From Welwitschia mirabilis (lineage: Eukaryota; Gnetophyta; Gnetopsida; Welwitschiales), in assembly GCA_051453625.1 (NCBI GenBank), contig JBOZIK010000001.1, forward strand, positions 247,794,318 through 247,843,218: a stretch of DNA of 48,901 bases, given 5' to 3'. The position numbers were made by a program, and so were the translations under genes. The notes beneath the pieces were generated by a model that saw only the letters and a list, made by a program, of their open reading frames with translations, was not told the DNA's origin and made no database searches. Position 1 is the first letter of the stretch. Each line of letters starts with the position of its first letter. This document shows, piece by piece, positions 36,355 to 47,385 of the stretch.

Positions 36355-36779
36355 ATCAAACCAAGTTTATTTTTTTAACATCTTCCACTTATAAAGAAAT
36401 GGTTAATTCTTCATGAACCTATCCTATATGATAATCGAATTAAAGTAGAAAATTTGAAATCTTTCAATAATGATGAACTCAACTATGAACATTTTGGAAT
36501 ATATTGTTATGATTAGGATAATGAAGAAATAAAATATGTTATCCATGCAGAAGTTAAAAATCTAAAAACAACTAAGAATCTGCATTTTAAGAAACGTTGT
36601 CTACTCTTATTAACTGAATGATCATTTGAGATAAAATTCAACTCTAATAAAACTTTAACAGAAATTAAGGATTATGATATACAGCTAAACCCTTAAACAA
36701 TTAACTAAAATATATTTTTTTAACAATCTAAAAAAATCATTAATAATAAATAAAAATCTTTCCCCTCACTAAAAATTAG

Positions 36780-37530
36780 CTTTGATTGAACTTTTGACTT
36801 CTAAGGCTAATGCATTTATTTGGACTTAGTAGCCATCCCCACTTCAAATAGTTTAATATAAAATCTATCTTAAAGATAATAAAAAACCTATGAGATAATC
36901 CTAATGTAGATTTAATCTAGTCCTTAAATAACTTATTAAAGATGAAATAATTAAATTAATGGATGTTGGAATTATTTATATCATTTTTGATAGTTAGTGG
37001 GTAAGTCCTTTGATGGTAGTACCAAAAAAAAAAAAAAAAAGTGAAACTAGAGAATGTATATTGATTTTAGAAAAATAACCCTTTTCCCTTTTTAGACCAA
37101 ATTCCTAAAAGAATCCAAGGACATGTCTTTTACTATTTTATTGATGGGTATAGTTGTTATAATTAGGTTTGTATTGCTAGTGAGGACCCAGAAAAAATAA
37201 CTTTTACTTTATCTTTTAGAACATTTTCCTTTAGATGCATGTCTTTTGGACTTTGTAATGCCCTTGAAAATTTTTAACATGTAATGATGGGTATCATTTC
37301 TAATATGTTAGAAGATTCAATTAAAATTTTTATGAATGACTTCTCTATCTTTAGTGAAAACTTGAAACAAATCTTATAAAGGTGAGAGAAAATTTTAAAT
37401 AGATGCATTAAGAGTGTCCTACATTTGAGTTGAGAGAAAAGTTTATTTCTTTTTGATAATGAAATCATCTTAGGTTACCAAATTTCTAGAGATTAGATTA
37501 GGATGGATCATGAAAAATTTAATGTCAATA
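36780..37530 (+). pseudogene. Reverse transcriptase domain of Athila pol, active site lost
   Basis: RT copies element RNA into DNA. KDEIIKLMDVGIIYIIFDS at 36938-36994 and WVSPLMVVPKK at about 36997-37030 match the start of the family's RT. A 17-A run (37024-37040) follows where Gly codons are expected. FIDGYSCYN keeps the first catalytic Asp (37143-37145). The second motif reads FMND (37329-37340) where the family has FMDD: the first Asp of the pair is Asn (37335-37337, GAT to AAT). Several frame changes and stops lie between the blocks. Confidence 0.85.
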
Positions 37531-38080
37531 AAAACCTATATCCTCTAATAAATGTAAAGCAAGTTTAAACTTTTCTTATTCATTGTTATTTTTCTTATCA
37601 TTTTATTTAGGATGCTAAAAATTATAAACCCCTTTACTTGTTACTTAAAAAGAATGTTAAATTTGATTGGAATGAATCTTGTCAACTTGCTTTTAAAAGA
37701 CTTAAAGGTAAAATCTCTTTTAAACCTATAATAATGAGACCTAATTGAAATAATAATTTTGAATTAATGTGTGATACTAGTAACATTGCTATGGATGGGG
37801 TTTTTGGTTAAAAATATAAAAATAATTTTAAAATGAAACTAAAAGTTTATCCAAAACTCAATCAAATTACACTACTATTTAAAACAAAATATTAGCTATC
37901 ATCTTTTACCTTAATAATCTAAGATACTTTCTTTCAAGTTTTTACACAAATGTTTAAACTGATCATGTAGTTATTCATTACCTTATGACTATGAAAGATT
38001 CTAATGTTTGACTCATTTGATGGATCCTCCTTATGTAAGAATTTAATATTACCACCGTTTTTGGGAAAACATCATATTAT
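37531..38080 (+). pseudogene. RNase H domain of Athila pol
   Basis: RNase H removes RNA from the RNA-DNA hybrid. The sequence passes through a CQLAFKRLKGKI-like block near 37682-37720, then ELMCDTSNIAMDGVFG near 37762-37809 (family: FELMCDASDYAVGAVLG), then QIAKTQSNYTT-like and KILAIIFYLNNLRYF blocks near 37855-37927. TDHVVIHYLMTMKDSN lies near 37961-38008. The first acidic residue (CD) survives. Frameshifts occur. Confidence 0.75.
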
Positions 38081-38289
38081 TGTAGATCATTTCTCATATC
38101 TTTCTTCTTCTCTTGATGATCTTTCCATGGATGGTTCTTTTTCTAATGAAGATCTTTTTGCAATACCTTCTACTCATCCTCCTCCTTGGTATGCTAATAT
38201 AGAAAATTATCTCGTAATAATGAAAACACCACAACATTGAAAATATAATTAAAGAAAATATTTTATCCATAAGATAGGTTATTATAAAT

Positions 38290-39460
38290 TGAATGAACCA
38301 CATCTTTACCATAGATGCAAAGTTCAAATCATGAGAAAATATGTTCCTAAATGTAAATAACTAGACATTTTCAATATATGTCATGGTGGTGTATGTGAAG
38401 GATATTTTAGTTAATAAAAAATAGCTATGAAAATTATTAACTTTGGTTTTTATTAGCTTAGTCTTTTTCAAGACTCTTTTAATTTTACTAGAAGGTGTGA
38501 TGCTTGTCAACATTATGGTACCTTCATTCATTCTAATGCTATATCCCTTGAACGTATTTTTGAATGTAAATATTTTAATTATTGGGATATTAATTTTATA
38601 TAACATATTAAACCACCTTCGCATGATAAAAATCACATTTTAGTAGTTATTAATTATGTTACTGAATGGGTTGAAGCTATTTATATTAATACAAATGATG
38701 CTTGAACTATTTGTAACTTTATTAGAAATCATATTTTTCAACATATTGGTTTTCTTGGAATTATTATTAGTGATCAAGAAACTCATTTTATAAATTATAT
38801 TTTTAGGAGATTTCTCTTATCCATTGGAATTGAACATAGAGTCGTCTATGCTTATCATCCTTATTCTAATGGTCAACTAAAAATTCAAATAGAAAAATAA
38901 AAAAAATGCTTAAAAAACTTATCTCCATTAAGACGAAATCTTAGGTTTATAAGCTTAATGATGTGTTTTGTACTTATTATACTACTTGATATAATTCTCT
39001 TAGTTTTCACCCTAAGAACTTATACACAAAAAAATTTTTGTTTTACCTATTGATGTTTGTTATAACTCTTATCATTCTACATATTAACTTAAACCTTTAG
39101 ACTTAGAAGAAAATTTTAAAACTTATTTAGTTTAATTATATTACATAGATAAAAATAAAACTTATGCCATACATTATTAACTCATTTAGAAAGCCCAAGC
39201 TAAGTTCAAACATGATAAAAAGTTAATTCATAAAAAGTTTGGATCTCATAAACTTGTTCTTTTATATAATACTCAAGTACATCTTTTACATAACAAGTTG
39301 TTCTTTAAAAGGTTAGGTTCTTATCTTATAGAACAATTTCATTCATTCTAATGGCTTATTTGAGATTTTTAGCTTGACTATTAATGATATCATAAAGTTA
39401 ATGGATAAAGGTTAAAATATGGAAACCCTTATGATGTAATCTTGAACATGATAGAATCAT
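38290..39460 (+). pseudogene. Integrase domain of Athila pol, catalytic residues lost
   Basis: Integrase inserts the DNA copy into the host genome. The second half of the HHCC zinc domain is seen as CDAC (38496-38507). In the catalytic core the first Asp is Asn (38592-38594, in WDIN, family WGID), the second is retained (38772-38774, in IISDQETHF), and the Glu is Lys (38880-38882, in GQLKIQ, family GQVEVS). Spacing is 60 and 36 codons, that is D,D35E. A C-terminal block KHDKKLIHKKF and LVLLYNTQVHL near 39210-39285 matches the end of Athila pol. Confidence 0.87.
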
Positions 39461-41624
39461 TTGTCCTAGAGGTTTTTCTTGATGAGAATGACTTCATTCT
39501 ATTATTATATGAGTTCTCTCTTAGCTTATTCCTTTGATGAATATTATGATGTCACTTAATTATCTTTCACTTAACTTATATGTTTGCTTTATAAAGTGAC
39601 CATAACTAGTACTCATTACTTGTGTATTTCATAGTGAAAGATTGGATTCACCCAATTTTCAGACATTTAAATGTTTAAAAACTTCATCTTGAAGGAAGAT
39701 GCCTTAATTCTTATGTTATCCTTATTAGTATAAGATATTTGGTTATTTGGATGAGTTCTTTCTTATTTTTTATCTCCTTTATTCATCTTCATCTTTATAA
39801 ATATGTGATCATATGGGATTTATTCAAAAAAAAAATGAAAAAGAAAAAAATATAATAACTGAGATTTATTATATCTATGCTAAATACATGATTGTCATAA
39901 TATCCTATCATACTAGGATATATTTTTCTATAAATTGCTTGCATTGATAGCTATGGAAACTATACTAGAGGATTAGTTGGCCATCCTTTACAGCCCCTTA
40001 CTTCTCAGACTATGGTTGCACTTCCCTCATCATGGAAAATAAAGTAATAAAACTTTAAAGCTATGGGATTTTAGTGTTCTTATTATTATTAAAGGAATTG
40101 CTTATTTTATAAACTCTTGGTATTCCTAATGATCATTTAAATTTTAAGGATTTATGTCTATTGTAATGTGTGAAAAGGGGAGTTCATCCCTATGTAAACT
40201 TTGATCTTTACATTTTTTGGTTGAGGCACTTAATCTTTAGTGTCATCATAATTAATGCCTTATTGAATGAAACTTTATGGAGTTAATAAATATTATCATG
40301 CATTTTAAATTATATGGCATTCTGATTTTTAATACTGTCTTCTTCATGTTTCTTATGTCTATTTTTGTTCTATTTTTCATTCATTATTTGGTTAATTATT
40401 TTCAAGTTGTTTTCATACTTTTTCATCATCTTATGACTTGATTATTTAGTAGTTTTCTTATTGACTTTTACTAGTTTTATTCATTCTTAGAAGTTAAATT
40501 TTCTTTTAAGCACTTATTTTTTGGTCTTTACATGATATTCCTTTATGTTTAGATAACTTTCCTTGAATCATTTGAGTTGCATATATTTCTAATATTCATT
40601 TTGAGTTTAGGCACATTTGATAAGCTTAATTTGTCATGCTTCTTTCTACTTAGTGCATTTTCATTACTTTATCTTAGTTTGAGCTCTCCTTATTTAATGA
40701 TCATTATTTATCATGACTCTTTATCGTTCCCCATCTTTTGAACTTTCTAGTAATATTATTGATGCCTTTATGCTAATATTTGAGGCTAACATTTTTGGCT
40801 AACACTTCAATGTTTCTAAAACTTTTTGAAAATCCCATTGCTCACGTGATTATCCAAATGAAATTTGTTATCATACATTTGACCCAAGTGGATGAAAACC
40901 ATTACTCCAATCCTTTTCCATCATTTTTCTTTATCTTAGCATCTTTTCTCTTGATTTCCTTTAAGAGCCATTCATTATGCTAGGGCCCACTAGCATTCTA
41001 TACTTTTCACCTATTATATTTACATCTTCATTTGTGAAATTTAGATAAATTTATCAAATGAGATGTATTTCTTTCTTATTTATTAGTTTTGATTTTTTCC
41101 TTCCATTTTGTAGCCTTTTACAATGTAGTTTTGACATATATCGATCAATTTTTTAAGACCTTTGATTTGCTACTTACGGATTAGATTTTCACTACCTTTT
41201 TTTTCTTGAGATATATGATTATGAATTTTATGAGGTAGAATTAGGTTTTTAACTTCAAAAATTATTTTCTCTCAAACCATAAGTTGAAATGTAGTGTTCT
41301 TTATAGGTAAAATAATTAGTACGATAAGCTCTTGCTTTCTACCAGATTAGATTTTTAATTTGAGCACTTTTATTTTTGACTTTCTATGGGGCCCACTTAT
41401 TTTTTCATCTTTCTTATTTTTTGTGATTTTTCTTCTCATGATTATGTAATTCAAGATGTAAAGATTCTCTTAGGATAGGATACTATTATGATTTTTTCAA
41501 GAAAAACATGAATTATGGGGTTGTTTAGAGGAATTCACGAGTAACATTTTATTAATTTCTACTGTGTCACATGTGATGCACATTATGTTGTTAATAATTG
41601 AGCCATACATAAGATACATCAACT
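39461..41624 (+). other. Post-pol region of the Athila element, no clear domain
   Basis: Athila elements carry a long segment between pol and the 3' LTR. This part is T-rich and no protein block can be recognised, apart from the short open frame 40780-40983. It holds a small hairpin (39900-39921). Confidence 0.5.
39900..39921. repeat. Short perfect hairpin
   Basis: ATATCCTA (39900-39907) and TAGGATAT (39914-39921) are perfect inverted copies around a 6-base loop. With 8-bp arms it may be chance, and no role is implied. Confidence 0.6.
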
Positions 41625-42700
41625 AGGAAGAGGTTAAGGCTAAGCCATCTGAGTAAAAGATAGACCCCTTAGTACCACCTATGATTAACCATGCAGAGTC
41701 CATGCATCTACCACATTATCAAGGATGATTCCTTTTTATTCAAATAGCTTGTATTCATGTAGAGAGGTATTTTAGTGACTTCATGAGTTAGATTAAGCTA
41801 TAGGTAGACTAGATATTAATAGATCTTTATATCAGATAGCATATGAAGGCATACAAATCATATTTTACCTCTAAGATGAGAGAGTTTTATGATACAATGC
41901 ATATCAAGCAGAGGTTTAACACTCATAACAATTTGGTTAATATCATCATAACTACTATTTATGGTAATGAGATGTCTATACTCTCTAAGCATATAACCAT
42001 ATTTATAGAGTTAGGTAACTCAAGATCACTCACATTCACTTAGCTAAAGGCATAGAGGAGCATCATTCTTTTGATATAGTATTAGACATACTAGATGACA
42101 TTACTTAAGATAGGCAGAGTAGTTTTACTCATACATTTATCACATCTCTATCATATTATACATAGAGGGTTAATCCATAACATCAGTCCTTTCTCTTACA
42201 ATAATCATGTGATGATGATGCATTTGAAGATACTAGTAGTATTTAGATAAAGGGAGTAGATTGAGCTTTCCACATTTATTTGGAGATGACTGAGGACAAT
42301 AATTGAGGTTTATCACATTTAGACTCTAGGATATCCATGCCTACTCTTAGCTATTTTCAGATGCTTTAGTACACCTAAGGTTATGGGCAAGTAGTAGTTC
42401 ATGAACCTTTAAACATTACCTTGGTACTTATAGGATATGAGTATTTAAGTTTCAAGAGAGTGAGGGAGACCTTATGTATGAAGATCTGTGATTGATAGTA
42501 CTCTAGAGTAGATACATGTACTCTTGGTAGACATAGTTTAAGGCCTTTAAGATACCATGAACTAAGAATTTGCTAAGATATAGCAGAGGATATCTATAAT
42601 TGAGAGAAGTTTACAACATATTGACCAGCAGCTAACAGAGATTTCTAGTCACGTATTGTGCATTAAGCATGGTGTTACAATAGATATCCTAAAGATAATC
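41625..42700 (+). pseudogene. Athila envelope-position ORF, decayed
   Basis: A single frame (positions with remainder 2 modulo 3) is readable across about 1.07 kb. It includes PPMINHAESMHLPHYQG near 41681-41731 and a 66-codon open stretch 41843-42043 with SKMREFYDTMH, IYGNEMSI and SRSLTFT. A C-terminal heptad-like segment (QRISIIERSLQHIDQQLTEI, 42578-42637) looks like a coiled coil. Athila elements carry an extra ORF here, often called env-like and related to the plant transposon-protein family with a VREFY-type motif. Its function is unsettled. Stops are mostly at Gln or Arg-like codons. Confidence 0.5.
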
Positions 42701-42895
42701 CAAGCATAATGAGATGAAATCACATGTTTCACCATGATAGTTATTACCATCATTTCTTTATAGCACTTGAGTGTTCTCCATCTTCTTCACTTGCACTTAA
42801 GCCTATGCGCATGAGGAGTTCATTATCATATGACAAGGGAAGTGATTTCATTGTATCTCATTATATATATCCCCTATATGGATTGTATTAAAACT

Positions 42896-42919
42896 CATAT
42901 ATATATATATATATATATC
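42896..42919. repeat. TA microsatellite
   Basis: About ten TA units between the envelope-position ORF and the 3' LTR, probably arisen by slippage. Confidence 0.85.
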
Positions 42920-43365
42920 ATTTTTTCTGAGAATTATTATTGTATCAACTTTTATTTTTAGATATTATATACATAATTTATATATTATTGACACATTTTA
43001 TGATGATGATTTCTTATGATACACATGATTATTTTATTATATTCTACACATCTGAGTTGGGGGCTATTAATTTTTAAAAAGTGTTTTAATGTTTTCTTTC
43101 TAGAAAAATTTTGTAGGATCTATTTCATAAAACCATTTTTTCATCATGTTATCTCCTCCTTCATCTAAATGACAACTAGGATGAAAGTATAATCACTTAG
43201 TCTACCTAGGTAAAAGCATTTAGTTATATAGTTTTAACATTTATTTCTACATTCTAATATTTTTAAGATTATTTTTAATATTATTTTATATTTTTCTAGT
43301 TGATTTATCTTTAGTCAATTTAGCTCACAATCATGGCTGTTTTCATATTCCTTTGTAGTAACTAA

Positions 43366-43385
43366 CAAGGCTAAGTGGAAGGCTA
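43366..43385 (+). other. Probable polypurine tract of the Athila element
   Basis: The 20 bases before the 3' LTR contain AAGG and AAGTGGAAGG, broken by CT. A purine-rich tract at this place primes plus-strand DNA synthesis. It is degraded. Confidence 0.45.
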
Positions 43386-44648
43386 TGTTGTGCTACTAAA
43401 TTGTATGTTTTTAATGGGGTACTTTGAGTAGTTTACATGACATTAGATATGTTTATGCTAAGTTTTCACAATAATGAAGAGATAAGAGAAATATCACAAA
43501 AACATGCAATCTTCATTACATTTAATAGCATTTCATGCAAATTGGAATTTTTCCTATATAAAGTAGAAATCCTATGATTAAAGAGGATAATCTAACATAA
43601 GAAATAACTTTAGAAAACCCATCATGTACCCTATCATTTAGATGATGATATGGATGACATAAGTATCTAGGTTGACTTGGTTTCTTATTGCAATAAACTT
43701 CTAGCTAAGGTAAATCCTATATGATATTGCATGATCTTTCATATTGTCTAGATGATAGGTAGGATGATAGTAAGGATTAACTCTTTACCAAACTGCATCA
43801 AACTTCTTCCATGTATCATGCATTTTCTTTTGTGATTATTAGGGTTATTTTAGTATTACTTATATTTCCTTATTTGACTTTCTATTATAGTAAATCCTCC
43901 TTATTCTTGATCATTCGATCTATCTTATTTTACACTATAAATTCTTGTAATATAAGATTAAAGGGTAAGAGGTCCATTCATTGGTTACAGAGATATGTCT
44001 TACTTAATGTTAGGCTATGCATTCTTCATTGAAATGCTATTTCTTTGTAATAATACATTGGTTTACTTCTAATCAAAACTTTGTTTTCCTTTTAATATTT
44101 TTTATTATGTGCATATTCCTTATTATTTATGTTGCTTATGATTCTATAACTATTTCATTTTGTAATATAGATTATGAGGATAACAATTGTTAAGGTTGAA
44201 AATGATAGTTTAGTTACATTACATTTAATATTTATAGTTTAATGTTTCATGTTTTCTTATTGTATTTAATGTGCTTGGTATCTTAGGTTTATTTGGATCT
44301 TGTGGTGGCTTTTTTTAATTCATTTAAATTATACAAGGACAACCTATATGCTAAGTTGATCTAATAGATAGATAGATGTTACATTTAGAGTAGCTTTGCA
44401 TTTCATTTTCATAATGTATTTAATTGCATTATTTTCCTACATTATTATTTATTTTATTTCTAGTTAAAAAAGAAAATATAAAAATATTTCATTTGAAATA
44501 AATTCTCTTTCTTCTAACCTTATACCTTTGACAAATTACAACATATGGATTAACTCTCATCCATCTTATTATGTTGTTTTTGTGTAAATATTTATGATTG
44601 ATAGGTTTTCATTAAGCACATAAATGATTACATAAATACACATTAAAA
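43386..44648 (+). repeat. 3' LTR of the Athila-like element
   Basis: 1263 bp beginning TGTTGTGCTACT, aligned with 32210-33459. Conserved blocks include TTATGCTAAGTTTT (43453), CATTTCATGCAAATTG (43531), ACTGCATCAAACTTCT (43792), and the AGTTGATCTA then GATAGATGTT region (44354-44380). The end is slightly blurred: ATTAAAA then TATGT, where the 5' copy ends ATCACAACA. Confidence 0.87.
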
Positions 44649-44653
44649 TATGT
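44649..44653 (+). repeat. Target site duplication, right (TATGT)
   Basis: Identical to 32205-32209. Because the 3' LTR end is decayed, the exact junction could be 2 bases further right, in which case the copy would read TGTGT. Confidence 0.55.
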
Positions 44654-47229
44654 GTGTTCTTTATGAATTAGTTAGTTGATTAATGTGTTCATCTTTCTTT
44701 TAGATGATTTCTCTCTAACATGAAGTCAGGACATCTCCTTTCTTTATAGTTCATAACTAAAACTATCAATGCTTCTTTACTAAGGACATTACATCTTTTT
44801 GTATTTTTTTATGTGTAAATGCTACACTTCCTCTCCCATCTACATGTTTACATGTTTTACTCTTATTCTCATGTATTAGCATTCAATTGTTTCAATTTTC
44901 TAATTAAAAAGATTACTATATGGAAGTGATCATGAATTTCACTAAAACCACTCATCAAACATATTCCCTTCTTGTAATCATAAACTTGTATTCTAAAATT
45001 GTTATATTTGTAGAAAATCAAAAGAATTTGTAGAATTGTTTGTGTAACCTAGAAGTTCTTTTTAAAAGAATGAGAGTAAAATAGAAAAACAAGTATGAGC
45101 TAATAGTTAGCATGATTAACAAGAAAGGTTAGAACATCACAAGTTCCTAGTTTAAGTTCATGACTTGACCTTTCATCAGATTGTATATTCATGGATGGTA
45201 TTAATTAAATTATGTAAAATTATTAGCCTAAAATTTCCAGTTACTAAAGCTTCTATTTTTATCACTTAGACATGAATTTTATTTTTTTTAAACATTATGT
45301 AGTAGTATTAAATTATATTTTGATCATTTTTGTGTATAAGTAAACAGGAAGGGAGAACTTTAAGTACAATATAATAAGTCAAATAGAAGATTAGCTCTTT
45401 TTTTTATCTTGATCATAGAAATTTATGATTTGTTTTTAATTGCATGATAAACTTATACATCTTTTAATCAAATGTATGTAGATTATTGATTAATTAAAAT
45501 GCGACTTTTCAAAATTATTACACTATGACATTATCATCTCACTTAATAAATTTTAAGATTTTATTACACTACTAAGTGTTAAAACTGGTTATTACAAGTG
45601 AGTCTTATGAATTAAATCCAAAATAAAATGAGGTGGATGATAATGTTTAAGATAGTAATGAGTTATTACATGATATGAATGAAAACTAAAAGGACCCATG
45701 TGAAATGGGTTCAAGTAATAATTATACAGGTTGTAATGCTTGGATGATTTCAACAAAGATACATCACCAAGTAACATTGGTTTTATTATGAGTGGACGTA
45801 TCTAACTTAAGTATATTCTATAAAATTAAAAAAATAAAAAGAAAAATAAAATCTAAAATTATGAATAGAATTTACATGTTTTTCATATGAGGGTTTTTTA
45901 AAGTAACACATGGAGAAAGGCTCAAGATTGTAAATATTAAAATTTTTAGGAGTATGATGATGAATTTTGGATGAAGGGTCATGACTTGGGAGGTTATCTA
46001 TGTAAATTGGCGTAGATGATTCTATAAAATATGAGACAATGTCAATGTAAGTACTAAATTTATGCATTTAGGATCTAAAATCATTCATTCTTTAAGTTAT
46101 TTATGATTTTTCAAAAATATTTATAAGACATCAATTCAAGGGAAAAATAAATGTTCATTAAAAGAATCATGAATTAAGTTCATAAAAAACTGGTTTCAAA
46201 ACCAAAGAAGATTTTTCTCACTTAAGAGATAAAGACAAAGATGAAACATTTTACTCATGAAGATGTTGTAAAGGAGATAAAGTTTCTATATATGATGGAT
46301 CATGTATGGGTCTTTTTTTAATATTTGTTTTCTTACAATAGCTGGTAATTAACTCATTCTCAAATATATGACTCTACTAAAGTGTATGACTTTTCTTAAC
46401 TGGTTGTTATTCTTAAATATGTGTTCATCTTCTAAGCACTTAATGGTTTTCTTTTCATTACTAATAGGTATGACTTAGATATCTTGGATTTCACTATGAT
46501 CAATGTTTTCAAGATTTTTAAGCTTGAGTTTAATACATGTAAGAAGCTCTTCCTCTTTAGGGTGGTTAAGTGTATTAAATACTCAAGTAGAAACTTGATT
46601 TAACTATTAAATATTTTGCTTAATCTTTTAGAAGATGGAAGCGATTTATTAGTTAAAATGTATTGGTCTTGGTTGATTAGAATCTGAACTTCTATGAATC
46701 TTTTAAGTGTATCTGTTAAGGAATTTTAAGAATATTATACAATTCTATAAGATAAGGGTATTAGTTAAGTAATCAATAATATGAAAGAAAAGATGAACTG
46801 TATTTATAAGAAAATGAAGGATAAGAATTAGAAATGAAAAAACTTAATAAAATTATGAGCAATAAAGGTCATAAGAAAAGGTTTTAAAAAATTATCAAAC
46901 TCCTCTTATGAAAAGTAATTCCTTTAAAACTAATTAAAAGGATATTAATCTACGTATGAAGGAGAATTTTGGTGTTAAGTACAATCTCTTATCATTTGTG
47001 TAGTGTATAAAACATTTTTGAGTTTGAAATGGTATGGGTTATCTTGGAATAAGAATAAAGGATTTTCTTATAGTACTTTATTAGATCAAGTCCTAAAAAA
47101 TAAAGTAATTTTATAATTAATGTTAATATCCATTTAAAGTTTAGAAGATAGTTTTTATAGTTAATTACTAGGATTTAGTTTTAAATATATGTAAGTATAT
47201 AATCTTTTATTAGGTACCTAAGACTCGAA
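44654..47229. other. AT-rich sequence, no recognisable feature
   Basis: The longest open frames are minus-strand 45807-46067 (86 codons) and 45592-45777 (61 codons), neighbouring and in the same direction. They are rich in His, Tyr, Phe and Asn, match nothing I know, and are within chance expectation. No LTR ends were found. Confidence 0.4.
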
Positions 47230-47385
47230 AAGATCAATAGAGCTAAGACAAAAGTTGATACAAACTTGGGAGTAAAAGTAATGAAAAAGCTAGTGGTATT
47301 GGTTATGTTCATAGGGATACCAATTACTTGGTTTAAAATGCTCTAAAAAAAAGGGACATTATGTTCCTAATCATGCAAATTAATT
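47230..47385 (+). pseudogene. Gag fragment with decayed zinc knuckle
   Basis: One frame reads SNEKASGIGYVHRDTNY (47276-47326). Directly after it, CSKKKGHYVPNHAN (about 47339-47380) looks like a CxxCxxxxHxxxxC knuckle with an extra Lys from an 8-A run and the last Cys replaced by His. The first Cys is Trp in TGGTTTAAA. The layout (linker, aromatic, knuckle) is that of a plant Ty3/gypsy Gag C-terminus. Nothing recognisable continues on either side. Confidence 0.45.

Larger units (their letters stand above)
32205..44653 (+). mobile_element. Athila-lineage Ty3/gypsy LTR retrotransposon, near complete and inactive
   Basis: An element of about 12.4 kb with two LTRs in direct orientation, a matching 5-bp target duplication, a primer site, and internal parts in the order gag, protease, reverse transcriptase, RNase H, integrase, envelope-position ORF, purine tract. 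Order, size, long 3' region after pol and Asp-tRNA type primer site fit the plant Athila lineage. The integrase D,D35E spacing is preserved (60 codons and 36 codons between the three positions), so little has been lost by indel in that core. It cannot move on its own, because stops run throughout and active-site residues are lost. Confidence 0.88.

Noticed and set aside
36147-36359. 70-codon minus-strand frame
   Set aside because: Shadow of the Athila protease on the opposite strand.
38004-38643. Four overlapping frames of 66-91 codons on both strands
   Set aside because: They overlap the RNase H and integrase region. The plus-strand ones are pieces of frame-shifted pol, and the minus-strand ones are shadows.
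42896-42919. TA run as a promoter
   Set aside because: A plain microsatellite, not placed before any readable gene.
45592-46067. Two neighbouring minus-strand frames of 61 and 86 codons as a small gene
   Set aside because: Length and composition are within chance for sequence this AT-rich; no motif or supporting signal was seen.
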